A DNA stretch of 64,000 nucleotides from Allolobophora icterica (taxonomy: Eukaryota; Annelida; Clitellata; Crassiclitellata; Lumbricidae): NCBI GenBank assembly GCA_963556255.1, contig OY744615.1, forward strand, positions 44,810,820 to 44,874,819, in the 5' to 3' direction. Of this stretch, positions 46,457 through 60,863 are shown piece by piece. The notes under the pieces were generated by a model. The model saw only the letters and a list, made by a program, of their open reading frames with translations, was not told the origin of the DNA and ran no database searches. The position numbers and the translations under genes are program-made. Every line of letters begins with the position of its first letter. Positions within the stretch are counted from its first letter, which is position 1.

Positions 46457-49245
46457 CTGAAACAACAAGAACAAGATGTATTAAGAAATCATATTTCATA
46501 CTCCACTCCTCGGAGATTGACCTCATCTATCCAACGGATTGCTAACATGTACAAATATAATCTAGTTAATGAGCACACAGCGCCATTACCACAAGGCACA
46601 AAGTGTCAGTCAATTGTCGCTGGAAGTGAAACCATCAAAAATCATAGACAATGGACATCCGTCTCTGATAAGAAGCAGCGCTCGTAAATAAGGTATTGCT
46701 TTGCGCTTGGCTAAATATTTAGAGTAGCCCTTTAGAAATTTGGAGTTTACGATTACGATTAGCTCAAATCATTTTAGCTTTAGATCTCAATGACATTAAA
46801 CAACTGACGGAAGACAGAGAACCGGGCTGTGATTAGATTATAAAACTGACCTTCAAGGAGTGGCGTGATGGCAGATGCGATGTTAATGTCTTGGAGATGT
46901 TGCAACGTTTCCAGGTGGTAGAGGCGAATGACCGCTCGGTTACTGAACGCTACCATCAGTCCGACACCTGCCTTTACCATGCACTCGATCTGTCCAAAGT
47001 CACTTGCCAAATCGTGACTTTCCTGTATCACACAAGAAAACATACGCTATTCCAACTGTATTTACTTCGGAGTGTGGTTGCCGACTGTCTGTTCATTGGT
47101 TCGGGTCGTGAACAACGCTGATATGTTTTTTCTTGAAGTGGTGCTTTATAAATGTCGGTTTACTATTACTAAAAGAAACATTCACTTTCAAACAGTCCTT
47201 TTGAGAGGCAGTCGCAGCAGGTTTGTGAGGTACTTAAAAAACATAGATACACACAAACTGTAATAATTATTATTATATATTATTACTATTATTATAATTA
47301 TTAAAAAATTTTATGCACGCAAAGTTGAACAGAAATGTGAATCCAAACCACAGAATGTACGAACAGGTCAAAGTGTGCCTTATAAATTATGTGCTATGTA
47401 TGTATGTGTGTAATTGGACATTTATATAGCACTTTTTATGGAACGACAATTCACAAATAACTCAACACTCATCTATTTCCAGCTATCCATTATTCTGAGA
47501 TGAATTCACTAATTACCACATTATAAAATAATTAATTACAATTATATTAGATAGCACAACAAAAATGTCTGATCAATGAATTGAATAGCAGTTGTGTTAC
47601 ACAACACAGAACACATTCTAAACCAAAACAAAATTTTGATAGTCCAATTCTCTGATGCACTTCCGTCACGAGGCCCTATTAGAAACAATTTGAGTTACAA
47701 GGACATTTCGGTTAAGTTTCAGAGTCAGACAAGAGTCCTACCTTGTTGATGCTTTTCGTCTTGTTCAATGAAACAGAGATGGTCAGCTTGTGTATGGTCA
47801 GATTGGTCGAAGCCCACATCTCTTGGTTGATGGGAAGGAGACAGGAGACCCTGGCGCCACCTAGCGACTGCTTCAGTGGCTGCTTCAAGTTCCAGTTCCC
47901 ATCTAGACCATGACAAAAAGTAGAATGATTGCACTAAGGAACACTTTGGACAGTTTTTCAGGCAACTGCACAGTTTGGGTGGGTCACGGTAGTCGAATGG
48001 TTAGAGTGCTTGTCACGCGGAGAATAAGGGTTCAATCCTCCACCCAGGCGGTCACTATGGAAGGACCTTGAGCAAGTCCTTCACTCACAATTGCTCAGTG
48101 CCCTCAATGTTCTGTTGTATAGTTGTGTGTGCACTTGTGAACTTCAAAAGGAGTACAATATCAACTACAGTTGTATTGTATTGTATTTGAGAATCACTCC
48201 CTGGCCATATTCTGGCCATTCACATGCTCACTCTTGCTCGTTCACAGTGAACATGCTCACTATCCACAATCAAGAGAGTCCGGTGAACTTATTTTTTCTC
48301 TGTTCAATCCTCACACGGTTGCTCCTCACTCACTCACTCCCTCCTTTGCTCGATCGACGACTCGAACTCATGTACTTGTTCATTGATTATTCATTTATTC
48401 CTTGATCCTCGTCGTCAGCAAAATCTATCCTCCTCTGTTCCACTAACAGATCATTCAAGAGGATCATTTCTAGTGGATCTATTCTAGAGAGGATCTAGTT
48501 CAGTGGATCAATTCTAGCAGATCTATTCTAGAGAGGATCTAGTTCAGTGGATCAATTCTAGTGGATCTATTCTAGAGAGGATCTAGTTCAGTGGATTAAT
48601 TCTAGTGGATCTATTCTAGAGGATCTATTTCAGTGGATCAATTCTAGTGGATCAACCTACCCTGACAGAAGTAGACCAGAACAGTTCCATTTCTTGTTCC
48701 AACGAACACCTTTCCACTCAGATACTTGAGACATGAGACGATCGAATCCGTGTTGATCGTAAGCCTCTTTGTTGACCGATCATCCTCCAAAACTTTGCAG
48801 ATGATTATCCTAAACAAAAGCAACAGCTCTAATCAAATCAACAACAATTGTTCCCGTTCTTCATAATATCAACAACAGTTCCTATAGTTCCAAGTCCTCA
48901 TAGTTCCTTTCAGTAGTTCCCAATCCTCATAACAATAGTTCTCAATCCTCAGCAATAGTTCCCAATTCTCATAACAATAGTTCCCAATCCTCAGCAATAG
49001 TTCCCAATTCTCATAACAATAGTTCCCAATTCTCACAGCACTTGCCTTGTAACGAAGAGAGTACGCACTGGAGCCTCCTCCCCAGAGCTGATGCTTGGTC
49101 ATTAGCTAGCGGTGCTTACTAAATTGTAATCATCATTAGTAACTTCTATTGTGCCGTTGTCTAACGCACCAAAACCAAGCCGTAATCAGGTCAATATTCA
49201 GCAGATCAGGCTGTAAGACAGAGAGGCAGCCTATGGTGGATAAGC

Positions 49246-49327
<82 letters not shown>

Positions 49328-49331
49328 GTGC

Positions 49332-49400
<69 letters not shown>

Positions 49401-52400
49401 CGTTCCAGATAATAAGCCGTTCCAGACTCTTAACTGTTTTAGTAATCTTGAAGTCCCTGAGGGATCTTTTTTACCTCGGGGCAAAAAAAAAAAAAATAAT
49501 AATAATAATAATAATAATCTATCCCTCAATGTTTTTTATAATAATAATAATAATTTTAATAATAATAAAAATTAATAATAATAATAATTAATAATCATCT
49601 GATTAGATTAGATTAGATAGAACCCATGCAGACAACCATGACCAACAAACGAACTCACTTCTTGTCTTCAGTTCCCATCCAGACCGTGTCGCCTCCGCAG
49701 CTGGAACCGTTGGCGCTGCTTGGCGCTGGAACCGACTCGGCGCTGCATATGAGACTATCGCAGACCTTGAAGGATTCGATGACGCACGGTTGGTTGGTGT
49801 GGAGGGAAACGATGGACACCTGGCCCTTCGACTTGTCGCCGTTACAGACCCAGAGATGCTGGACGCCTAGGCCAAGGTCATCGGCCGACGGCAAGGTCAC
49901 GTAGGTCGCACATTGGACCTGAGAAAACGAATACAAATATCAAACAAGGTCAAGGAGTGTGGCTATTGCTTTTTCCTCAGTCAAAACTGACTCTGTGAGG
50001 AACTTAAAAGGTGCTATATGAATTGTCTTGATACAAACATACACCAGAGGCAAAGATACTCAGGTTGAAGAATCACATGACTCTAATGTAGCGACTCTCA
50101 AATTTTCAGATGGCTGAAAGAACATCCAAAGTGTTCCACAGCACAAATGATCCAATGCTTTCCCTTGTGGTCTAGATGGTAGAGGGGTGCTCGATAGTGT
50201 AGTGGTTAGCGTGCCGGACTGCCAACTGAGAGGTCGGGGTTCAAATCCCTCCTGGGCAGAAATTTGGTTTGAGAATTCTGGTCCACCTTCACTCCCTAGC
50301 CAACTCAGCCATAATTAGTACACTGACCATACACAGTCGGTGGAAAGATGAGATGGCGAGGGAGAGGGCTGGCCACTTGCATTCATATGCCAAGGTTACG
50401 AAAATGAAGTCGCTACCAAATCATACCCCAAGGCTGCCTCAGGGCTTAAGGGACTACTGTTCTTCTAGATGGGAGTTGGAACTGGAAACAGTCACTGAAG
50501 CAGTCGCTAGGTGGCGCCACAGTACACAGGCAGAAGTTTGTTACTTTGTCATATCTTAAGTGGTGTTAAAGTTCCTCAAGAACAAAGGCTCAGCAGCAAG
50601 CACAGAGATAGTGGTCACGTGAAACTGAAAAGTAACTGCTTTCAAGGTACTGTTACAACTGTGATTTGTTAGTGTTACTACTAATACTAACAATTGTCAT
50701 TTGTATAACGTCATGCCCAAAAGAATAAATGTGGCAGAGGAAGATACAGTGAAACAAAAGCGACATGCAAAAGAAACTACAGTTCATGCAGCAAAATAAA
50801 ATATGAAAAAATTAGAAAAAGCGAAAAATATGGCAATACTGCACTGATTATTTGTACACTTGACCCAAACTATGATAGAAGAAAACCAGCTTCACCACAT
50901 TGTAAAGATTAGGCTACATAGACAAATCTGAATTTGAAACCAGCACTACCAAAGTGTGTACATTAGCTCAGGTAAGACTGGATCGTGAAAGAATAGATTA
51001 GACTGACACCTATTGTCTCTGGCCCTTGATTTTCTGGACCTTCTCCAGTGGATTGGCCAGAGTGCTCTCCTTGTAAAAGCGGAGGGTATGGGTTCAATCC
51101 TCCTTCCCTGAGACGGTTATTGTGTAGGGACCTTGAGTATCAATCAATCAATCAATTTTATTGTTCACTGCCTCATTTCCAAGTAAACAATGTTTACATA
51201 TTGTTTACATACAGTTTCAGTGACAAAGGGTAATACCCTAAGGAACCTAACAAGGTAGCCCTAATGGTATGTCCTACACTCACAATTGCCCAGCACCATC
51301 GATTGATGCTTGGTCTGTAGATAGTGGCGCTTAAAAAATGCATAATAAAAATAATAATAATTATAACTTGGACGAGGGATAACCGTTCCAGAAAAATAAT
51401 TGATCTAATCTCTAAGACCTTGAGGGAATAAAGTACCTCAGGGCAAAAAAAAAAATAATAATAACTGAACCTCCTTCGGGTCTGACCAGACGTCCAGAGT
51501 GGATGACCTTCACCTGACCTTTGACTCAACTGAAACGACGTACAAGCACAGTGGAAAGTTGTTGCAAAGGATGAAACAGGTTGAAACAGACAAAAGAAAC
51601 CAGACGCCAACCACATTGAAACAGCAAAGATAAACTGAGTTTTGTCACAACTGTTTGATTGGGACAATCATTCTGATCGCCAATCCACTTACCATGTCTT
51701 TTGTTTTCTTCTTTGATTTCAGCAATTTCTGAATTATTGCGTTAAAAAGACCGAAAATGCACAGATTATCCAACAATCACTTTAGTAAATGTATTCAGTG
51801 CTAATTTTATAACAGGTTTTTATATAACCAATATACATACACCAGAAAATTATCATAACCACTGCCTCCAATTTTCTCTGATTATTTTTCCATAGATTGG
51901 AAAAGTTGCTGTATAAATTTCTAAATACAACTAGAAAATAACAATTATACCACTCTCCTTGGAAGCCACAGCAAGACCACGTCGTAATGAAGACATGCTG
52001 TAGAGTTTATTTTCCACTGTAGTGCATTACAAGAAGTCTCCGGCGTAAATCCCACACACGCACGCACACACCCACACGCACACACACACAATCTCTCTTT
52101 GAAGTCTAACATGCCCGAATGATAGCATAATCATGATTATACGATTATGGTTAATAAACATCACATAATAAACACTTTTAATAAACACTGTTAATAAACA
52201 ATGGGTTACGAAAACCCAATTCATGCAAAACCTCGAAGTATCATAACCCGTAAGACTCGTGACATTTAGTATTCGAAACTACCAACCAGTACTGGGACAA
52301 TCTAAAACAAAGTTGGTCAAGACAGGGTATATTTGCATAACTTCAAAATGTATCTACAGCAGGGTCAATCCAGCAATAAATGGAGATATCTAATTTCTTT

Positions 52401-53478
52401 GGGTTTTGATTGAAAGGTTCATTCAAATCATTTGAATTAAATGCAAACTCTAGCTCAGATGCTAAAGAAAATGATTCAACGCATGCCGAACAAGATGGTT
52501 ATCCACCTTAGAGTGCAGTGACGCTGGTCACAAAGTTGTGATGATTGCATTCAAAAAGGTGAAAGCTCAATTAATTTAGGGATTCATGCAGTTCTTTTTA
52601 TTATACATACAAGTTAATTTGTAAAGTGCATGAGAATGTAACTAATCACGCCACAAGTGTGCAGAAGTAGCTGGGTACTACATGTGCAGAATGTGCAGAA
52701 GTAGCTAGGAACTACATGAAGGTTCCTTGTGTATTACTTACGGACTGATATTCTGGATATTGACCTGATGAAAGGCTTGGTTTTGGTGTGCCATTGGTTG
52801 ATGCCTTGTGCATTAGATAGCGGCAAGATAGAAGTTACAACCGTATTTTCGCGGATATAACACGCACTCGTATATAACACGCACACGAATATACCACGCA
52901 TCTGGGGTGCGTCGTTTGTAAAACTTTGTATAACCCGCGGGTTATATTCGCGAAAATACGGTAATTACAATTTGAGTGATATGGACGTTCCAGTGGTTTT
53001 ACTGTCAGGTTACAGTCATGGTGCAAAGAAACATCCAGATTGGATCATTTAATTTTGAAGCAGTAATACTACAAGACCGACTTCATAAATTGCTTTGTTG
53101 TGAACATTCTGTGTCAAAATAAGGTGTAGAAATACCATTGGATGTTTCATGCAAGCACGTGCACAGCTTCTGACAATACCTTGGTATCTTCTTTGGTGAT
53201 GTCAAGAAGCAGAGGGTTGTGAAAATGAGGGTTTTTATATGACGGCTGGTCACTCTCCGACGTGTACCAAGCAGGGTGATGTGAAGGATCTGAACACAAA
53301 GGAAATGGAATTACAAGAAATTCTGACGAAATTCAACATCAACTTCCAATGTTATTATCATGAATTTATTAAGTGTCACAAATCACAATCTACTGACCAA
53401 GCATCAATTGATGTTTCTGAGCAATTGAGTGAAGGACTTGCTCAAGGTCCCTACACAGTAACCCTCTGAAAAAAAGAG

Positions 53479-53522
<44 letters not shown>

Positions 53523-55344
53523 TATTATTACTATTATTATTACTATTATTATTATTATTTTTACTACTGCTGCTGCTGCTGCTGCTGCTACTACTACTGT
53601 GTATTTCTTAAGCTCCACTGCAGGAAACCAACCTGTGGCTAGCTTTGTGTTTTGTAGCTCCTGTAGCCAATCATGCTTCAAGACTACAGCAGGAAACTGG
53701 AACGTGAATTGAACTCTCGAGCTGGCCCTTCAACAAGAAACACACGGACACTTATAACTAGAGTTGGTAAGACCAGATGAAACGGAGGAAAGTGGTAAGA
53801 CCAGATGAAACACAGGAAAGTGATAAGACCAGATGAAACCAAGGAAAGTGGTAAGACCAGATAAACTGAAGGAAAGTGGTAAGACCAGATGAAACAAAGG
53901 AAAGCGGTAAGATCATATGAAATGAAGGAAAGTGGTAAGACCAGATGAAGTGAAGGAAGTGGTAAGACCATACAAAACGAAAGAAAGTGGTAAGACCAGA
54001 TGAAACCAAGAAAGTGGTAAGACCAGATGAAACCAAGAAAGTGGTAAAACAAGATGAAACCAAGAAAGTGGTAAGATCAGATGAAACCAAGAAAGTGGTA
54101 AGACCAGATGAAACGAAGCAAAAGTGATGAGGCAAGCTTAGAGAAAGCCATGTGGCACAGCAAGATGCAACACAGGCAATGACGAAAGTGGCAAGGGTTG
54201 AGTAAAGAAGGTTAAGTGGCAATGCAAGATGAAACAAAGCCAAGCGGCAAGGTTTATTATCCAGTCGTTCATTCAATGTGATGTTGAATCTGCTTACTTG
54301 ACTTCAGGATCGAGGACGCCTTTCGATCGGCCGACTTTGCTCAACTGCTTCGTGACCTGACCTTTCAGTTGCTTCTCCGTCGAAACCTGTAGGGCCCTGT
54401 GTCCAAAAAGAGAAAAATTATTATTTTTAATATTGCTATGCATTTATTGAGCACAGTTTTGTCATGAACCTAGTAGGTTGCAGCATAGATGGAAAAGATC
54501 TGAGAGCAGGAATTAAAAATTATAGGAAAATATAGACCAGTTTATTGTTGACGTGAACCAGTGAAGGAGAGTTTTATCTACAAGTCAACACTGATTTTTG
54601 TAATATTTGAATTCACCCAGCGCAGGCAACAGACGAGCAACTTAGGCAATAGACGAGTAACCTAAGCAACAGACGAGCAACTTAGGCAATAGACGAGTAA
54701 CCTAAGCAACAGACGAGCAACCTAGGGAACAGACGAGCAACTTAGGCAATAGACGAGCAACCTAAGCAACAGACGAGCAACCTAAGCAACAGACGAGCAA
54801 TCTAGGCAAAGATGAGTGACCTGGGGAACAGACGAGCAACCAAGGCAACAGACGAGCAACTTAGGCAATAGATGAGCAACCTAACATACGCAACAGACAA
54901 AAAACCTAGGCAATAGACGAGCAACCTAGGCAACAGAGAAGCAACCTAGGCTCCCTTGGCAACAGACGAGCAACCTAGGCAACAGACGAGCAACCTAAGC
55001 GACAGACAAACAGCCTACAACGAGACAACTCACTTTGTAGGCAGTGACAGAGTCAGGAGACAGTGTTCGATGTCACATTTCTGTCCGATTCTTGTCTGTA
55101 GACTCCTTGTCAAAATGCGGATTGTCTCAGAACCGAAATCCTGTGGAAAAAACGGCAACCATCAGAAACTGGAACCTTCTGGAACCTTGTCAAATCAATC
55201 ATCATTATTCCAAACAATAACTGACACCGTGTGAAAAGTGAATATTTATCGTGTAAGGGTCTTACCCTAGCAACCGGACTTGGACGTGAATGAAGCTACC
55301 ATTTGCTTTTCCTCGACCTTACAAAGCTAAACTGTTCACTTTGC

Positions 55345-55413
<69 letters not shown>

Positions 55414-56300
55414 TATGATGATAATAATAATAATAATAATAATAATAACGATATTAATAATAATAATTATGATGATGATGATGATGATGATAATAATAAT
55501 AATAATAATAATAATAATTATTGTGCAGCCCCTACGATCGGGCACGCCTAAAGGCCATAACGGCCTCACACGCCTCTGACTGGTTACATGCTCTCCCGCT
55601 CACCACATTCGGCCTCAGGTTGAGCGACGAGGCCGTGCGCGTGGCGGTCGGCCTGCGGTTGGGGGCACTCATATGTGAGCCGCACACTTGCGCATGCGGA
55701 GCCCTCGTCTCAGCAAAGAGCTCGCACGGCCTCTCGTGTTCGCTCGGTTTTGGTCGACAGGCCAGACACAGCGCCATCAACGACATTGTTCACCGCAGTC
55801 TGAATAGAGCGGGAACCCCGGCGATCAAGGAGCCATCAGGACTAACCAGATCCGACGGAAAAAGACCAGATGGCCAGACTCTGATCCCTTGGAGTGGAGG
55901 ACGCCCTCTGATACGGGACGCGACCGTGGTGGATACAGTGGCCGCATCATATCTCCCTGAGACGATGGTCGCGGCCGGAGGAGCAGCGGAGAGGGTGCCA
56001 CAAGGAAACACAAAAAATATTCAGAACTCGAGACGAGATATACCTTCGTACCGATCGCCGTTGAAACATTGGGCCCTACCAACAAAGAAGGTCTCACCTT
56101 TGTTTCCGAAATCGGCCGCCGACTGACGGCAATCACTGGCGACGCCCGCGAGACAGCCTTCCTCTTCCAAAGCATATCACTAACAATTCAACGATTCAAT
56201 GCAGTCGCATACCAGGGCACAATGTCAGGGCTGCCAGGGATCGAGGACCGGCGGGCCCATCCAAGCTAGACCTAACTATACGTCATAACTCAATTGCTTT

Positions 56301-56335
<35 letters not shown>

Positions 56336-59300
56336 CAACAATAACAATAATAATAACAATAATAATAGAAGAATCTTAAATGGCAACTGACATGATGTTT
56401 CAGTCGCAGTTGGTCGGTCAGCTGTAACACCGACTGTAGAATTGTCAGATCGTGAATCATATCATCGAGTTCCTTCTTGTACGGATTGTTCTCACTCGGC
56501 ACGAAAGCCTTCTCTGAAAATAAAATCATAAACAATTTATTAATCGCTTAGCCGCTAAATTAATAAAGCACCTCTTCAGCATATCTTTGCCAAATTTCTT
56601 CCGGCCAAGCCTCGCCAAAAGAGAGCAGCATTCGAGCGCTGATAAAAAGCATCAACGTCAACACTATCGTAATCGTAAACTCAGCATTTCCAAACCACTA
56701 CTCTAGCTAAGCACAGGGCATCAGCTTCTTCATGAATGCTGTGCCATCAATATTTTTCCATCAATATTGTGTCATCAATATTGTGCCATCAATATTATTC
56801 CATCAATATTGTGCCATCAATATTATTCTATCAATATTGTGCCATCAATATTTTTCCATCGATATTGTGTCATCAATATGGTGCCATCAATATTATTCCA
56901 TCAATATTGTGTCATCAATATTATTCCATCAATATTGTCATCAATATCGTGCCATCAATATTATTCCATCAATATTGTGCCATCAATATTGTGCCATCAA
57001 TACTGTGTCATCAACATTGTGCCATCGATATTGTTCCAGTAATTGTGAGTGAAGGTCTTGCTCAAGGTCCTTACACAGTAACCGTCTCAGAGGAAGACGC
57101 TTGAACCTCTCTGCATTACAGGGTGAGCACTCTAACCAATCAACCACCGTTACCATTGAAAGGTAAATGAAACGGTAAAGGCACAAGAGGTAAAGGTAAC
57201 ACATCTAAAAGGTGCTATATAAATCTCTGGCCACATTACCTTACTTGCAGAATGTAACTTGATGGTAAAACCGTTGTGCTGAACTAAAGCCAGTACCTGG
57301 TTTCTGAAGGGAGACCATAGTCTTGCCTGGAGTGATGTGAACTGTGTAGTTGGACGGTAGATTCGACTCCACCAGTTCCACGTCGCGGATTGGAACGCTC
57401 CACTGAAACTGGAACTTTTCTGTGTGTCCCGGTTCGCTGAAGAATTCCAGAAAAAGACGACATTTTAAAATGTGTCTTACTCGTAACAATTTGGTCTAGC
57501 GGTTAGCACACTGGACTGTCAACCGAGAGACTGGGGGTTCAAATCCGAGCCAGGGCAGAAATCTATTTTGAGGTTTCAGCTCCACCTGTGCCTTGTAGCG
57601 AACGCCGCTGTACTGAGTACACTGACCATACACTGTCGGTGGGAAGATGAGAAGGTGAGGAAGAGGACTAACCACCATCCATCCTCATAAGAAATTGAAG
57701 TCGCTAACACTTCAAACCCATGCCTGCCATAAGGCTAGCTTAACAGACTGCTCTTCTTCCTCTTCTTCTTCATCTCATTTAAAAACTAAAGTTCATCAGA
57801 TTGTGAATGGTGTTCTCACGAACTACCTGATGAGTCTCTCTTGAAGTGACACTACAAATATGCCATTACCATTACCATTTGACACCTATTCTGGCAGGGT
57901 TCACGAAAGAAACATTACGAAGAGACTCCACAGTACCTCGTTTAAAAAAATTATTATTATTATTATTATTATTAGTAGTAGTAGTAGTATTATTATTATT
58001 ATTATTATTAGTAGTAGTAGTATAACGAATCAATACGAGTGGAGATTGGTGTCGAGAATGAAGAGTCATTAAAACAAAAAGCGACAAGATTGAAGCTTGG
58101 ATTCTTTGGTCATGTTATGCGATCTGATGGGCTAGAAAAGGAAATGATGTTGGCTTGTGGTGAGGGGAAAATAAGACGAGGTCGACCAAGGAAGAAATGG
58201 ATGGATGAGATTCACGATGTAACTGGCATGAATCTGGAAGCACTAAGGGACCTGACTTCGAATAGGAAGCAATGGAGAATGTGTGTCATGGCGATCGCTA
58301 GAGCTCCAGGAGTTGACAGCACAAGGTGACAAGGTGAGTAGTAGTATAACAAAAGTTGTAAAGTTTTACTCTTTCAGGACTTCCGTGCAGATGAGCTGAT
58401 CATTGAGGAGGAAAAGCCTTCGCTGTCTTTCTGTCGGTTCCCCGTTTTTCTGCTTCTGCAATTTAACCAAGGGAAATATTTAATAAGAAACACGAGGAGC
58501 AGACCCACAGTTCATACTGAGAAGCAGAAAAATGACTGACATTTCGTTAGAATGCCCTTTTTACACAACTTTAAAACGACTTGCTATTTCAACAACTTAC
58601 TATTTCAATGACTCACCATTTCAATTACTTACTATTTAAACGACTTATGATTTGTACCACTTACGGTATCAACAACTCACAATTTCAACGACTCACGATT
58701 TCACTGACTTACTACTATTTCAAGAACTTACTATTTCAACGACTTACGACTTATACTACTCATGATATCAAAGACTTATGATTTCAACAACTTACGATTT
58801 CAACAACTTACTATTTCAACGACTTACAACCTAAACGACTTAATATTTCACCTACTTACTATTTCACCTACTTACTATTTCACCTACTTACTATTTCACC
58901 TATTTACTATTTCACCTACTTACTATTTCAATGACGTCATCCTGACGCACAAGATAGGAATCATTGCTGATCTTGAAAGAATAGATTCCTCTCAAGTTGC
59001 ACATCAGTCGCTTGACTTCGAGGCGACTTTCGCTCTCTCGTTTCGCTTCATTCAGTCGATCAGTCAGAGCTTCGAGTTCAGTGAGTGCGCGCTGCAGCGA
59101 CAGTCGGTCATGATGTTCTTTCGGAGTGAACTTCAACAGATCCTGAAATTTAAAAATATCAACTCTTTAATCTCCTCTAATCTGCATATTTTTAGATTCC
59201 TCTAATCAAAATATTGATAGATTCCTCTAATTCCAAAATTCCCTGGCTCGTTATCTAATTGCTCTTCACCTGGCGGCTGCCTAACCGCGCCTCAGATCAG

Positions 59301-60508
59301 AATTTATGTGTGACTTTGCGCGCGCTAAAAATGTTTGTAATAATAATAATAATTGATAGACTCCTCTAATCTGATATATTCACATGCTTGGCCCATTCAT
59401 CCACCCTAGGTTACACCCATATAGATAACCCATAAATAACAATAGATAAACAAACCATCCCATCGTACCAAGTACCCAACAAGAACTGAATGACGATATC
59501 CTGACCTGTAAGAGCATGATGAACTGTGGAAACCTTTGGACTGGTTTTACCATGAGACCAAACAACGAAAGCCGATCCTCCGACGCCTCGAGCTTTTGCT
59601 GCAAATACACAAACGGAAAGCACGATGAAATAAATTGAACCTTAATCTGCGTAGCCTGTCTTCTGATTTCTTGGGCCTCATGATATCGTGACTAGAAAGG
59701 ATTCCAAAGGATCGTGTTTTTGGTAGTGGGTACTGATTAGAAGCGACCATCGACCCATCCATCCATCCATCCATCCATCCATCCATCCATCCATCTATCC
59801 ATCCGTCCACCCATCCACCCACCCACCCTACTTCCATGTTGCATTGTGGAAGTACACGACAGAGGAACAGCCAGGTTGCCCTGTGTTGCAAAACTAAGAG
59901 ATTTACAGCAAGGTAATGATGACATTGGAATATATAGCTTTGTAAGGTTGTAACATCAAACATTTATAAAAGCGCCACTCAACGATTCAGAAGCACTCCC
60001 GACCCAAGTCAATGCTATCACTAACAAATAATATGGACTTCAGGCGCTTCCGGAAGAGAAAGGCTACGGTTACTTGCCTTGAGGAAGTCAGCAAAGGCTG
60101 GGACTTTCCTCGCTTGTTTCTTCGCCGTTTCCATGGCTGTCGAAAAGTTTACGACGAACCCACTGTACACGTCGAACACCATCGACTTCGAAAACTGGAA
60201 GAGAGAAGTGAGCAAAGTAATGTAGTGTGATATCTTAACATGTTGTAATGTAAACTGTCTATGTTATAATGTAAGATACTGTAACTGTAACACAGTGTAA
60301 CATTTATTGTAATCTGAAAAGCATTGCAGTGTAAAGTATCGTAATTAAAAATAATGCTAAATTTTGCTTACGTCTACACAGTCAAAACAGATGAGACAGA
60401 CAGGGAGAAGAAAGGTCAATTCCAACAACCGTCCATCTGCTTGATCTTATATATAATATATATATATATATGTATATATATGTATATGTATATATATGTA
60501 TATATATG

Positions 60509-60540
<32 letters not shown>

Positions 60541-60598
60541 TAAGGATCTGGACCTAATGCAAAGACCGAATCTGACCATACCTGGCCAATGAAAAATA

Positions 60599-60641
<43 letters not shown>

Positions 60642-60820
60642 TGTTTGTTGTTATTACTATTTTTATTATTGTTATTAATTTTCTCACTTAGACACCTTCA
60701 GTTAAGCTGTTCACAACATTATATATGGTACTTCTCATTTTCGTTCAATCGCTATATAGTTTCTGTGATTTAGCCAAACTGGTAAAATAAGGTCGACGGA
60801 ATGGGTCATGGATGCCCAAG

Positions 60821-60863
<43 letters not shown>

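Noticed and set aside
53758..54276. Antisense frame with [10 protein letters not shown] repeats
   Set aside because: Product of the GGTAAGACCAGATGAAACCA minisatellite.
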